64,000 bases of DNA, taken from NCBI GenBank assembly GCA_020055645.1, contig CM034546.1, forward strand, positions 80,538,001 through 80,602,000, written 5' to 3'. The DNA is from Tomocerus qinae (Eukaryota; Arthropoda; Collembola; Entomobryomorpha; Tomoceridae). Positions within the stretch are counted from its first letter, which is position 1, and each line of letters starts with the position of its first letter. Made by a program: the position numbers and the translations under genes. The notes under the pieces are model-generated. The model had not been told where the DNA came from. It did not search any database and saw only the letters and a list, made by a program, of their open reading frames with translations. Positions 1 to 13,814 of this stretch are shown piece after piece.

Positions 1-169
1 AGGCAGACGATTTGCTTTACCAATAGCAAATACGCATAATTTTAAAAATACGACTTTGAAAATTTTACTGAAAATACAATTTCACTTCTGACAACAATCT
101 GAAATTTTCACATGTTGCGGATCACCTGTACAATCCAAATTATTAAACGGAGTCGAAAATATTTTTTAG

Positions 170-3021
170 GTATCTCAGAAACCCTCCTCACTTCATCGAA
201 CAGAGAGACAAAATACGATTGAACAATTTGAGGTCAAAAATAGCATCCTCAGAAGATATTGTCGAGAAAAAAGAGTTGAAATTTAATCTTTCGTCCATTT
301 TATCGGATGTGGTTCAGAAACAATTAGCGTCCCTTCAGCAGCCAGAGAACTGTTCCGGCATAAACTTAATCTGCGGTCACAATAATGGTAACATCTGCAG
401 TAGTTAGAAAGGATCTTTAATTATTACAATATATTTTACATGGCTAGAAAGGAAAAATTAGGGATTCAAAATTCAATGTATATTATGTAATATTATATTG
501 GTTTAGATTTTAATGACCTCTTTTTAGGGACCTTTACCCTTAAATTATTGCATTTATTTGAAAAAATTTTTTTATTTGGATTGATTAAACTGATTTGAAA
601 TAATTAACACATTTGCCACAATTATTGTATCCTACACAAGTATTTGTGTTTTGTTTATTAGAATGTGGACTGGGGTGTCAAATTCATCATCGAGTGGCTT
701 GTCTCATCGTCTCTTATGCTTTGGGGGTTCCACTAATTCATGATGAAAATAAATGGCCCTACAATGATACTTGGAGTTCCGCATTTTTGCCTCTGGGAAG
801 TAAATGTCAAGTGGGACCGGAAACGTACAGATTGGAATGGATATCCCATTCATATCCGGTTTTGTGTCAGTTTAAACTTAAATGTCGCATTCAAAAAAAT
901 TTCCAAAAGTTTAATTTTGCTTCCGTTTTTTTGTCAAATGAGCTATAATTAGAAATAGAATTAACGAAATTTCTATAATCTGTCGATATAACCAATTTAA
1001 ATTGACAATTGCAGGAATGGTGCATGACCTCCCATATTACAAATTTCATACCTAATCGCTTTCTCTTTTATACTTGTAATTGTTTTATTATTATTATTGT
1101 AATTGTTCCAAACACAGATAAGGAAAATAGAATGGTCTACAACGTAATACACTATGGCTCTAAGAAAGAAAAATATGTCGATCAAATGGTATATCCACTT
1201 GAAAATGGGATTCCAATTTTTAGTAAGTTAGCAGATTTTGCGGAGATCGTCCACTCGTCTCCATTTATTTGGTGGGTGGGACAATTCGTGAAATTTGCAC
1301 TGCGACTCAATCCAAAAATGGAGCAAAGAATTAAGGAGGCTAAAAAAGAAATAGACTACAAACACCCTGTTGTAGGGTAAGACAATTAATACTTACAAAG
1401 TGTAGATATCAGGTGATAATTTTTGATTTGTACCATTTTCTAATATATAACCACAGACTGAGATAAAGCAATAAATTTACCTACCTATCTATCTATATAT
1501 CTATGTCTGGTAGGAGAGCCTAGAGAACCTGCATATATTACGTAACGCAAAATCCCCTCCCCATGTGTAACGCAAGTGCTGACTGTAACAGGCATCGCCT
1601 CCTCCCATCGACTGTACACGTAATTTCTGCACGTTCCTTCAAAGCAAAAAACCGAAATGCGCATGCCCACTCCCTCCTAACGAAATGGATTGTTTCTTAT
1701 TATTACAGCATCAGAATACTTTACATAAGATGATTAAATGTGGAAATGATTAGCTAAAGAAGACATTTCCTAATGATAATTAGCATTTCAAAACTTCTAA
1801 TCCAAATTAGTTCCGCTGTATCGGCAAATTTTTTTTTACCATTTTTCAGTAGAGATGGAGTTACTTTTTACTGCCCCATTGATTTGTTTGCGCCAGTTTA
1901 GACAACTTTTTTTGAATTATTGGGAGGGGGGCACTATTAATTCTATAAAATATTTATTCGTAAGTTGTACTCACTGGATTAGTACGTTTTTCCAAAATCC
2001 TGGAATCATATTTTTCTAACCGCTGTAGAAAATAAAGTAGATTTAAATTATTGCATTTACAAAGCTAGCATAATTACCTAAGGGAAATATCGATGATTTT
2101 TTCGGAATTGTTTTTACTAATGTGATGGGTGGACCGCCGCTGAATATCTTTTGAGTGCTATGTTCGCCCCTTAATTGGGTTCACTAGTTAATAATGACAA
2201 TAATAATAAGTGATTGGATTTGATTTGAATAATTTTAGTTCATTTCCACAGGAATAATACTCCAGGTCCCCATTTTTGTTTAAAACTTGTCTTTCATTTA
2301 TGATTTTTGGCTATATTTTGCAGATTACACGTGCGTCGGACGGATAAAATAGACAAGGGCAAAAAATTGTTGTTCGACATTAAAGATTATATGAAAAAAG
2401 CGACGCAGTATTATAATAAATCGGCAAATAAAAGGCGGCAATTGAAACGCGTATTTGTAGCTTCTGATGATGCGACTGTTTTCAAGACTACTACTAAAAC
2501 GTAAAACTATAACATGTTCGAATATTGGGTATCAATAGTGTACAGTAAAATACAACTATAATATAGTTTCTAACATGCGGAAAAATCTGTTTCTTGGAAT
2601 GCAGCTACAGAAGATGGAATGTCATTGGATTCAAATCACGAAAAACATACACATTTCAAGGATTCAGAGAACATTCTTTATTTGAAATCGTCACGGACTT
2701 GTTTCTTTTGCTAGAAAGCGATTTCGTTGTTTGTGGATTTTATTCAAATGTACGTTTCTGTTTTAATTACTCCTTGACATTGACTTTATTGTATGTCATC
2801 ACCACGCGTGGTTCAATTTTCAGATATGCAGCTTGCTTTACGAAATGCGAAGTTTCGGTCGTGCCAACGGAAAAGATGATTTGGTGTCTCTGCATGGCAA
2901 ATATGACTATATATTGAAGGGACATCGTATCAAACAGAAAATTGTAAAAGTTTATAATTCTCATTTAGGTGACGGTTACAAAAAGGAAACAAATGGCAGT
3001 GTTGATCCTCTGAGTTTTTGA
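170..3021 (+). pseudogene. FUT8-like alpha-1,6-fucosyltransferase, frame-broken 3' part, 5' end incomplete
   Basis: FUT8-type enzymes (GT23) add core alpha-1,6-fucose to N-glycans in the Golgi. Recognisable exons are about 170-387, 662-~850, ~1119-1376, 2324-2500, 2546-~2755 and 2824-3021. Motifs in FUT8 order are CGLGCQIHH, WWVGQFVKF, HPVVG followed across a splice by LHVRRTDK (the GDP-fucose-binding HxRRTDK signature), KRVFVASDD, KYNYNIVSN, VSWNAA and an ENSL block. The C-terminal SH3-like region looks short and diverged, ending DPLSF. The 5' end (membrane anchor) is not visible. Between about 2500 and 2680 the homologous segments lie in three different frames. The splice 2500/2546 is one base out of phase, the frame changes again after 2574, and two extra bases (2673-2674) interrupt ENSL. 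This suggests a decayed paralogue or a poorly resolved stretch. The family call is firm; the pseudogene status is inferred. Confidence 0.75.
1485..1690. repeat. Interspersed repeat, family shared with 36.96 and 44.14 kb
   Basis: This block lies in the long intron of the FUT8-like gene (1377-2323). It contains CCTGCATATATTACGT and GTGTAACGCAAGTGCTGACTG. The same words occur in inverse orientation at 36957-37090, and the GAGAGCCTAGAGAACCTGCAT edge recurs inverted at 44138. No flanking duplication was found. It is a dispersed non-coding element, probably a MITE fragment. Confidence 0.6.
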
Positions 3022-5493
3022 GTGTTTTTCATGTTAAAATCTTCTATTCTAAGATATCATGAGAATTTACTAAAGGTACAACTTTCTAAAATTAGGACGA
3101 TACCACGTGCACTTAAGTAATTCGACCAATCTGCTTGTATTTAGAAATGTTTTAATAATATAATAATTAGTAATTTCATTATTGAAGTCAGCATATAATA
3201 AGCAACAGTACAAGCAAATAATAATGCTCAATTAACACTTTATTGTATTAACTCGACATGTATGTAAACTCTAATAAATTATGGTTTACTTTTACTCACT
3301 ATATTGGTTTACTTACTACAATTTCGTCGCCAGAAATTTTATTTCCTTGTATTTTTTAGTCGGCATAATATAAACCAGAGGTTCTTTTGGATTTTTTAAC
3401 CCTTAATTCTGACCCAACCAGTCGGTGACGATGACCATGACCTTAACCATGACCCTAGCCAAGACCCTAGTCATGACCCTAGGTATATCTATATATATTT
3501 AGGTATAAATCGAGAGTCGAGTTGATAAAGAGCCGAGTCGTTGCTTTGGTCGAGGTGAGAACGTGTGTTGTGGAGCTCCGTTCAAAACGTCATAATGGAA
3601 TTTGGACTCAAAATTTGCCCCACCTTGCAGCTGAATTATTAAGTTTGAATATGAAATATAATTACTCTTAAGACTTATAAAGAAAATTACTATGATTAAC
3701 TAATGAAATTAGTTGAAATCAATTATTTTAAAACTATTCTTTCAACACTTAAATAGTATTTAGTATTGGAATAGAAAAGGAAAGCGACCCAGTACTCACT
3801 CCAGTACTCATCCCAGTACTCCCGATTGGCAAGCCAGTCTTTTGGGTAGCCGGAGATTTTAAGAGCAGTGGGCAGTGGCATTCAGATTAAAAAATCGAGA
3901 ATAATTCTTTAAGGCCCAAGCAGCTCAAATTTTTAGAGCCATGATCTATGTACTCATTCATCCTCCTTGCATTTTCTCTGCAGCACAGCACAACCCCTAA
4001 TCTGGAAATAATTACCAATACACAATATAAATCACTCAAACAGTCGTGTCTACGCCATACAATATTGTTACAAAAAAGATTATTCTACCTGAAGAGTTAA
4101 CAGTGAATGAAGAGATATAATCGTTTAATAACTTTCTTCGAATGAAGGGGTTGTATTGTGTCCTATGCATCAGCAGATCCCATGACACTGTAATTAAATC
4201 TATCGACAAACCCAAACTTTCTTTATGGTTTGGCTTTGTCTACCATTCCCCTTAGAAGCATCTAAATGTTAAAAGAAATGCAATTTACTAAATGTTTCCA
4301 CACAAAACACCGTTGTACTATACCAAGCGGCACTCAAAAGTTATGGTCAAGATTTTGAGACATTTTACAAGTCAAGTGTTTTCCCAGGGTCAAAAGCTGT
4401 TGACATTGTTGGAAATTCACTTCCATTCATTAGTACCAATTCACTCAGCTCTGTACGTGGAATTGAGCCTAAGAATTTTCCATTACTAATTTCAGTAATT
4501 GTTAGTGACAAGAAGACTGACAAAGGGCGGTTTATGCATTCTCTCTCTATCATCACCGTCAAGGTTTTGCTTATTTGGCTTAGAGTGGGAACAAAATACA
4601 GACTTTCATTTTAGCACAGTCCGTCCGTCGTTGGGTTCGTCTATTAGCAAATTACATCTCTAACAACTAATGCGACTAATGGGTTGGTTAAATATTGCAA
4701 AAAAATCATTATGAATTGATGACGAACACAGTTGAAAATTCAAATGTTAACTTATAAGGAATTTTATGGTAACAAATTAATTTTTTTCTGCACATTTTCC
4801 ACTCACACTAATTTTAAGATTTTCCTATCCTTCCAGCTTGTGGAATAAACATTTATCTGTTTATTTATAAGTAATTATTTGCTAACTTTAAAAATCATAC
4901 GATTGTTAGCTTTAAGTGTATTAGTTTGGATAAATGTATTTCATTTTATATGCATATAATATTTGCAAACCAACGAATCAAAAGATAAGGAGTTTGATTG
5001 GTCAATTTGTAGGGTGTGTGTCAGTACCGTATTTAGAAGTCTTTTCGGAGGGGACATTGACGCAATACACCGCCAAAAATTTTGGCTTATTTTGTCTAAA
5101 ATAAGTGAAAAATAGCATTGAAATTTTTTGGTATTTTGAGAAACAATTTCCCTTTTCTTTGATTTCGGGGGGGGGAGGGGCATTTGTCCCCAATGCTCCC
5201 CCCTCAATACAGCCTTGGTGTGTGTGAACGTGAGATGATTGACTTAATATTTTCGGGTCGTTTAGAAGTAGACACTATTTTGTTTATTCAACATATTGTT
5301 ATAGCCTGTTCAATCATTCTCGCCGTCTAATATAATATTAAATTTTTATTTAATCAAACTAATCAATAAAAAGCAATAATCTACGTTAGTGTTGACGTAG
5401 AGAGCATTATTCAGATTCGGAGGGGAATTTTGGAAATGGAACACTTTATATTTACACGGAAAATTAGAGAATAATTTTATAGTCATAAAGTAA
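3022..5493. other. Intergenic, no gene seen
   Basis: AT-rich sequence without a supported coding exon. It holds a short degenerate minisatellite at 3418-3482 (variants of CATGACCCTAG) and three close copies of CCAGTACTC at 3788-3822. A G-rich stretch at 5165-5180 borders a short repeat-like segment (5020-5220). Confidence 0.6.
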
Positions 5494-7638
5494 ATGGCTG
5501 CAACAAAGATAACAGAAAGTGTAATTCCTAATTCTGTTGCTGAAGACATTTTTAAAATTTCTATGATTGAAATGAATAACAATATTAACCACAGTGAAGG
5601 GCTTCAAAAAGATCTAAAACTTGTATTATCTTTTGGGAAAATTTTGGGTCTGTTTCCATCTTTATTGGCAACTAATCGTTCACAGTTAAGAATATATGTT
5701 CACTAATACTCCTATCACTAATATCTACATATTTTAATAAAGTTCATTATCATAATAAATAATGTTCTAAATACATAATATTTCATATGTTTTTACTGAA
5801 GTATTCCTGTTTCATTTTCTTAATTCTGCATGATAGATACTATCGAATTTTAGCTTGGACATTTTCGATCGCTGCAGTTTGTTTCCCTAGTCTAGTCCAT
5901 TTAATTTTAATATTGTACCGACTTACTGTCAGACATCTCATAGCCGACATGGATACATCAACAGCTGCCAGTGTTTTTGAAGGCTGTCTATTTTTTTCAA
6001 CTGTTTTTATCTTGTAAGTTTTAACTTAAAATTCATTCACTTTTCAGTCAATATTCTTTCCATAAAAATAAGATTTAAAAAAGTAACTTTAGCTTTGGTT
6101 CATATAGCTTTGGGGTAAATAAACCACAGATGAATTTTTGTTGAATTTTCCCTAAAAGTGGATATAATAATACATTTTAATATCTTAAGCAACTGCATTA
6201 GGTTAATAAATCTTTTAAAATAAAATTGTTTTTAAAAAATTTGATTATTTCTACTTATTCTGGAATTTTTTATTTCTGGAATTATTGAAAATCTACTTCA
6301 GCAGTTCGTACATGCTGTGTCGTAGAAAATGTTTCCAATCTTTGCTGGAAAAATGGGAGACTTACAACAGCCAGTTAAAGTTCAAGGAAAAAGACAAAAC
6401 ATTACTTTTCCATGCAACTTCAATTGCTCTATTCATAACGCTTTTGGGAATCTGCGAGAATTTACTTTTTGACGCAGCCACCTTTTCTAAAAACGCCAAC
6501 AGTAAATATCTTATTTCAGTGATTTTGTTCCTAAGTTATTTGATATTTAGGACGATTTGAAAATATTTTTTCAGGGCAGAGCCATTCCAATGCAAGTGGT
6601 CTGGAACTTATTTATGTGAGGTTATATGACTACTTTGCCACGGTAATACCCTACCATTGGTTGCTGGTATCAATGGTTTACTTTACTCAAAAAATGTTTA
6701 CGTATTGTAAAAATTACATGGACATACTTATTATTGTTTTTTGTCGAGCACTATATTTCAAGTTCAAAGCATTGATACATCAAATTAATGTCCAGCGACT
6801 TTTCGATGCAGAAAATCAAAAATTTCTTAAACAGTCACCCAAGTCTTCAGGTGGTCAAGGTGCTTAAGTTCTAATGACAATGACTGACGTATGTTAATTA
6901 AAAGGAAGGAAATAAATAATTATCGTATTTGTATTTATGATCAGGAATATTGTCTTGGGACGATGTTCGTTCTGACTTTCTCATCCTTAGCGATTTGGTC
7001 GATCTTGTGAATAACTTCTTTCATCCACTCGTCTTTTTGTCTTATATCAACTCTGTCTTCAACATTTGTTTACAAGTATTCAATTACTATATTCCTTCAC
7101 TTGTTTACTTTCAAGGAATTAAAATTTCATTAATCTCCAAAGATGTTTTATGCTATGAATCAATGAATGTGATTTGTTTCTTTGTTTATTTAGCTCCATT
7201 ACTGGATTATTCCTCATGGGACTCATAATCAAATTCAAAAAATTTACATTTCAGTGTCGTTTTTTCAATTTGTTTTATTAGCTCTTCTGATAACCTACTT
7301 TGCTTCTAACGTCAATATATGGGCTCAAAAAATTGTTCGTAGTTTGCAGCATTGTCCTAATTGTGATTACACAGTTTCGGTGAGTTCATGACTTTTGTCT
7401 TAAAAGTTGTGTAAAATGTTTGGAATTTCTTTGCTATTGATATTATTTTGATGAATGGGATTTACAGGTGGCGAGATTGGAAAGGTTTATAATCGTTCAT
7501 CCGATTCAAATTCATGGAATGGGTCTATTCATTATTACCAGAAAGTTTCTACTCTCCATATTTAGTTTTATGTTTACTTTTGAAATAATTATGTTGCAGT
7601 CTATGTCTCCTGCTATTAGCACTTCTGATTGTCCCTAA
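5494..7638 (+). CDS. Gustatory receptor family protein, copy 1
   Basis: Predicted seven-transmembrane ligand-gated channel subunit of the insect chemoreceptor superfamily, expected in the sensory neuron membrane. Coding exons are 5494-5690, 5837-6013, 6302-6501, 6575-6850, 6945-7075, 7194-7379 and 7468-7638, giving 445 residues, typical for a Gr. The family is shown by the C-terminal block GMGLFIITRKFLLSIFSF followed by MFTFEIIMLQ, matching the insect TYxxxLLQ region. The conserved IPYHWL and VNNFFHPLVFLSY segments are shared with the neighbour at 11.1-13.0 kb. Exon phases equal those of that neighbour throughout, so the two arose by tandem duplication. One oddity: the donor expected after 5690 reads AA instead of GT, although joining there keeps the frame. 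The end of exon 4 is ambiguous (6850 or 6859). Confidence 0.85.
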
Positions 7639-10600
7639 AAACGTAGCAGTATCTACCTCCATTAGAATGGTTGTATTATTATTATTATAACGGTATCCCG
7701 GTTATTAACTGTATTTGGCGGATTAATAAAATTACAATAAATATTAATATGTGTGTGTACTATGTAAAATACATTGCATACTGCATGCTAAACATTTGTT
7801 GCAGCAGAATTGAATGGAGGATAACCAAGTGAGTAACTGTCAAGTTGCAGGGACATTTTAAATATTGTTTAGGGACTTTTTAAATTGTCTGCAAGGACAC
7901 CATCAAAAATGACCGTTTAAATTATTACTCAGGGACATTTTAAATTATTTCAATGTCCCATTAAATAGCATCCATTGATATTAGTTATAGTGATAATCGA
8001 ATAAATGAATGAAAAATGCTCTAACTTCCTAAATATTCAAACTGGTAGATGAAACACTGAAATATATGTGATAGTCTGGATGAGCAGGGGCGCCAGTAGA
8101 TCTAATGGCTAGTCCACAGAAGCATTGCTTTGTGGCTTAGCCATAGGAGCTATCGACTTTAGTCCGTATAGGAGCAGCCCTGATTTCTTTACAATAACAG
8201 TAAGTGGTTATTGAAATTATTGATGATATAATATGATTATATTGCATGAAAAAGCTTTAGGGTGCATTCAGAATAGTAAAATTAGAAAGTAACATCACAA
8301 AATTAAATGTGAATCCGAGTAAAGGTGATTATTCTCAATGCACATTAATAGTGCAATTATAGTATTGTCAGCATGACACTTAGTACTACAAGGTAGTTTA
8401 TAATCTATCTTGTATAAGATATATTTTTTGTGCAACCAGCTATATCTTAGTTCTAAAACTAGTCTTACATTTACAAATGGTTTGACTAGTCGTGTCTGTC
8501 TCAGTCCTAAGGTCCTAAGGTAAGTAAAGAAGGTCCTAAGTTGAATTCGTTATTCTATAGTCTTTTACAACATTGTAATTGAAGATTTGAAAATTATTAT
8601 AAATTATATATATAAATATTAAAATAATTGACTGTGAAATCATTTTAATACTAGACATTAGATTAGAGGTATCAATCAGGGTTAGACTAATTTACCTTAG
8701 GTAAAGAAATCATGGCCATGGTACCCCACTACTTGGTTTGCCTTAGGCTTTAAGTATTGTTCGTCTTGTTGTTTTCGATTGAAAAGATATCTTTTTCATT
8801 GCTGGCAACCGAGTTTCTATATTTTCTAAAGTTGAAAAGACAGAAAAAATATACTTTCTAGTACTAAATAAGTGTCCGGTTGACAATACTAATTGCACGT
8901 CGATTATTAATATTATCAGCAGAGTATAAAGCTAATTATTGATTATTGTTCGTGTTTATTCATGAGTCAATTAATTAGTTGCAAAGAAGTTAATTATTGC
9001 CCAAGTTAGAAGTTAGAGACGACGCTATCAAGACTATAGGATAAACGTAAACTGACTCATGCGCATAAAATAATGGTTGTATGCGGGTATGTTTGTGTGT
9101 ACTAATGAGCAGGCAGCCAGGGCCGCAGCCAGAAAAAAATTTCTGGGGGCACCGATTGGCTCCGATCGATTTGGCGATTTTTTTGCGATTTTATACAAAA
9201 ATTTCCTTCTTTTAGGTGCCCCCTCGCTGTGGGCTTGGAAGGCACGTTCCCACAAATTTGACCAAGAAGGGGCGCCGGGAGCAGAAATTAATGGCAAAAA
9301 CTTTCATTTTTACGATTTTTGACCTTTTAGGGAAAAAGCTTCTCTTTTTCTCTGATTTAGGTGGCTCTGGGTTCCCCCTCCCGCTCCCTATACGTGCTTG
9401 TCGTATGCTAACATATATGGTGTGTACCTCTGTCTGTCTGTCTGCATTATTAGAGTGTATTATATTATCCAAACTGTCAGTACTTAAATATTTATTTTGG
9501 TGAAGAGTAGAGGCACTTTAGCACATAAGCGGTTAATGTTAATATAAAAGGACGACACAATAGAAATGTGACCATATGGTCATGATTTAATAATTCATTG
9601 TATAAAGTGTTAGATAAGCATTCCACCTTTTTTGGGGGCTATCATTACTTATTTATTTAGTGCCACATATTCTCCATTAATAAATAACTAAATATAAATT
9701 AAGATTATTAATGCAGTAAAGTGTTTCTTGAACAGGGACTTGAACTTGTTTATTATAACAATAAGGTCAAAGAATGGCTTCTTTACTCCGACCAGCATCC
9801 ATCGAAAATGTGATCAATGAAGAACATTAACCATTCAATGGACAGTCAATCATCAGTATTAGAACCAATTAAATGTGATAGACCCAGGGCACCTTCAACT
9901 GTTAAATAAACACTACTTGAAATTGATTAGCATAAAACTTATTTATTTATATGCAGTTCATGCACTCTGTTATAACAGTAATGTTCAAAACTTCTTTTGA
10001 AGAGACAAGTCATACATAAATGATGTTATAGGATTATTTGTTTAATTTGTTAATGTAAATAAAATTAATAACCAGCCAACAGCAAACTTATACTGTCAGC
10101 TTGCCACTATGTATTTTTTTAGCTAAATAGCTACATAATTTGGTAATCATCGTTCGAAGTCGTTTACTATCCAGTTACTCAGTTAATAATAGAGCTAAAT
10201 ATGTACAAATATAATAGATATATTCTTCTACCGATACCGTCCCAATATTTGCTTAGTGAACTGCACACTGGTCGCTATTATTACACAAATACATACATTT
10301 ATTCGGTGTTATTTTTGACACTTTAAGCTTATAATAGTCAACTGAGTAAGGTGCTATCTAACCATTTGTAAACTTTAACCACTACTTATACAGAGGCCAG
10401 TCACTCGATGAAAGTTAGTGATGCTATGCCAAATATTGTCAAATGCTAATACTAGTTAATAATTTACATAACCTTGAGGTAGGTATGTTAACTTACACCT
10501 CGACATAAATGCTACTTTTCGGCCCTTATTTGTACATAATAATGCACAGTAAATAGTATTTAACAAAGAGTTACGGTATCTTGTCATTTTTTTCGAGCAG

Positions 10601-11119
10601 AATGGCTTAATAAGCACGACACAATTAGTAGTAGTACTCTAAAAACTTATTCGTCAAAATGCGCTACACATTGAGATAAATGTTACTTTGGAGAGGTAAT
10701 AGTAGAAATGAGGTTTTTAACCCGTTTTCGTTACTATTCCTTTTTGTAGTTCGTGTTCTTGTGAGTCATAATAATCTGTAGTTAAATAAATTGCTACATC
10801 AAGGTATATTTATTAGGCATGTAGGAGTTATTAAAGTTAGGTGACTATATTTCATTCCCTTTTCTGAGTTAGATAAATTACAAGTCATAGATCTGTCATA
10901 GTATTAAAGTAGAATATTGCGAAGACTACAAACACGAAGTAATTATGGCTAATGAATCTGTAAACAAAAATTAATAAACTGTTTAAAAACATTTTCTGTC
11001 TTATGACAACTACTATAAAAGTTGTGACTATAAAGCAAATAGTAAAAGAGTTTACTGCAAGCGGATTAAAAATTGATAAATATTTCGGACAGCATATTTT
11101 TGTCTTGTGACAATTTATT
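7639..11119. other. Intergenic between the two receptor genes
   Basis: No gene is supported. The interval is AT-rich and contains the repeat at 9110-9400 and many short simple-sequence runs. The rest shows no clear structure. Confidence 0.6.
9110..9400. repeat. GC-richer interspersed repeat
   Basis: This segment is less AT-rich than its surroundings. It begins GGCCGCAGCCAGAAAAAAAT and ends near CTCCCTATACGTGCTTG. The pyrimidine-rich run followed by CAGATTTAGG or TGATTTAGG recurs at 45.65 kb, and CAGCCAGAAAAAAATTT recurs at 16.56 kb. It is a dispersed non-autonomous element. Reading frames across it on both strands are accidental. Confidence 0.5.
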
Positions 11120-13011
11120 ATGAATCATGTGGCATCTAATATCGATGGGGACATTCACGCAGATTTCAAATACATACTCTACATTGGAAAAGGTTTTGGG
11201 TTGCTTCCTTCTTTGCTCGCAGAAAAGCATTCAAGGTGGGCATATTTGCTGATTTGTGTAAAGCTTGTGCAAGTTCAAACTGTTTTCAAATATTAAAATT
11301 TGTACTAATACTTATAAAATTAATATCACTCGTAAATTTAATTATTTAGGTGCTTTCGAATAATTCTGTGGACATTTTCAATAGTGGTAATGCTTTTTTG
11401 CGGCCTACATTTATTTGTAATGGCTCATCAACACTTAATACGGGACAGATGGACGGACATCTCAAAATCTGCAACTGCTTTTGAAGAGTTTTTGTTCTTT
11501 TCAACTGTTGCCATATTGTGAGTATAATGATACTAGTTACATGCACTCTAGATAACAACTTTTTACTTCAAAAATAAGAGCACTTTAAATTTTCATTACT
11601 TGATTACCAATTATGAACGTTGATACTGTAAGAATTTTGATAATTAAAATATTTTTGTTTCCTCTCATGTTAATTACCACAATTCAAATTAGCGATGTCT
11701 ACATGTTGTTACGGGGGAAATGCTTCAATTCGTTGTTATTGAAATGGAATTTATGCATCAGTCGCTTGAGATTTAAGGAACCAGATGACAAATTATTTTT
11801 GCATGCAAATATCACTGCTCTTGTTGTGATGCTGGGAGGAATCTGCGAAAATATGCTTTATAATTTAGCTGCCGTTTATCACTACATGTTAAGTACGACG
11901 AAGTGCTATACTGAAGAATAATAATGTCTATATTTTATTTAAAATTTGATTTTATATTCGACGGAATAAATTAGTTTGTTGAATTTGTTGTTCCAATAGA
12001 CAATGAAGAAAACAAAAACGCAAAATGGCTTGAACTGTTGTATTTGAGTGGATACAACCATTTTGCTGTTATAATACCCTACCATTGGCTAACTGCTTCT
12101 ATGACATGCCTTTCTGAAAAATTAATCGTCTATATATGGAATTATATGGATCTATTGATTATTGTGTTTTGTCGGGCATTATATTACAGATTCAAAGCAT
12201 TAGCTAATCGCATTAATCTACTTTATAGCGTCGAAAGGCTGTTATCTCCCAATATAACTCCCAAATCTTTAGCTTTTGATGGTATATATAAATCTATGCA
12301 CAAAGTAATTATTCAATCAACTTTTTTTAATTCGCATTTATTTCTGGTTTTAATTAGAAATGTTTTCATTGGATGATGTTCATTCAGATTTCGTAATTCT
12401 TAATAATTTGGTCGATCTAGTAAACAATTTTTTTCATCCTATTGTTTTCCTGTCGTATTCCACCAGTGTCTACAATATTTGTTTGGCGGTAAGCTATTCA
12501 CTGATGCTTTCTATGTAATATTGTATAATACTTTCTGTAAATTTACTTTACCTATTTTTTACAGCTACACTACTGGATTGTCCCACATGGCATCTCCAGT
12601 ACAGCTCAAAAATTATTTATTTCCATGTCATGTTTTCAATATGCCTCAAGAGCTCTTCTCATAACTTATTTTGCATCTAATGTCAATATCTGGGCTCATA
12701 GAGTAGTTTATAATTTACAGAATTGTCCCAATAGCCAATACACAGTTTCTGTAAGTGTTTTTTGTCATTTTATTCTTTTAAAAGGTAAATCCAAATTCGA
12801 ATATTCTATATATATATTTTAGGTTGAAAGGATGGAAAGGATGGTAATATTAAAACCCATTCAAATTCATGGAATGGGACTCTTCACCATTACAAGAAAG
12901 TTATTGCTCTCAATACTGAGTTTCATGTTTACTTTTGAAATAATTATGTTACAAACAATGTCTCCCGCTGTTGCTCCCGGTGGGGGAACATCAAAATCCA
13001 AATCCAAATAA
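11120..13011 (+). CDS. Gustatory receptor family protein, copy 2
   Basis: Second tandem member of the insect-type chemoreceptor family, 423 residues. Exons are 11120-11235, 11350-11517, 11693-11892, 12000-12281, 12358-12488, 12565-12750 and 12823-13011. All introns start GT and end AG, and the summed length is a multiple of three. Exons 3, 5 and 6 have exactly the same lengths as in copy 1 (200, 131 and 186 nt). Hydrophobic segments include LWTFSIVVMLFCGLHLFVMA, ITALVVMLGGICENMLYNLA and a final SILSFMFTFEIIMLQ, which carries the family's C-terminal signature. The N-terminus is shorter than in copy 1; ATG 11120 is the first Met after an in-frame stop at 11108. Ligand unknown. Confidence 0.9.
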
Positions 13012-13605
13012 TGCAAATCTATCATATTATGGCCATGGCTTTAAATAATATGAATACAGGTAAATAAAAATAACAAAAAATGTAAAATAACGAATACGTT
13101 ACAGGCTGTATTGAAAATTGGTGTTTTAAACCACAACAGGGAGTATTTCGTGATTTTCAAATGCTTACCAAAATCATCATTTTTAAAAAAATATATCAAA
13201 TGTGCAGTAGACAATTTTAATACGGAAAAGTTCAAAACCTCGAAAACACAAAAATCGGTCTACAATCTCTGATTGTTTCACCCACGCTTCGTATTGCCTT
13301 TATTGGTATTTATACTGTGTGTTAGTAGTTTGTTTCTGATTAAATTATCAAATGTTGACCACCCCTCTCGCTTCCCATTACACGGAAGTTTTTTTTGAAC
13401 TTAAGTTATTTTACTCAATTGAAGGTCTCTACTGTTCATTCAGGAAAATTAGATAGTCGTGTGTGGGCAATATGTTGGTCATTTTGAAATCTTGTTCATT
13501 GTAAATTTTATTTCACTGAAGACAAAAAAATAACCATGGTAACATTTAAATATGCCAAATAACCTATCAGATTTTGAAATTTCTAATTTTCCTGAACGAA
13601 CAATA

Positions 13606-13768
13606 ATTGAGGGCCGTATAAAAGAACCTGGTATCTCAAATTGACCTCAAATAACAACTAAAATTTTAAATTATTTCCGATTTAAAACATGTTGGTTACC
13701 AATAACTACCCCTTTAGTTTCAAAATTTTAGTATGGAGATACCAGGTTCTTTTATACGGCCCCTCAAT
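13606..13768. repeat. Short inverted-repeat element (MITE)
   Basis: A left arm beginning ATTGAGGGCCGTATAAAAGA is repeated inverted at the right end (TCTTTTATACGGCCCCTCAAT). The arms are about 30 bp with one extra G on the right. The element is about 163 bp with no coding capacity and lies between the receptor pair and the GT92 gene. Confidence 0.7.
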
Positions 13769-13814
13769 GGTTAATACATTAAATATTATTGTCATTTTGT
13801 CATAATATATTTAT

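Noticed and set aside
9034-9503. Overlapping frames on both strands at 9.0-9.5 kb
   Set aside because: They fall in an interspersed GC-richer repeat with no family resemblance.
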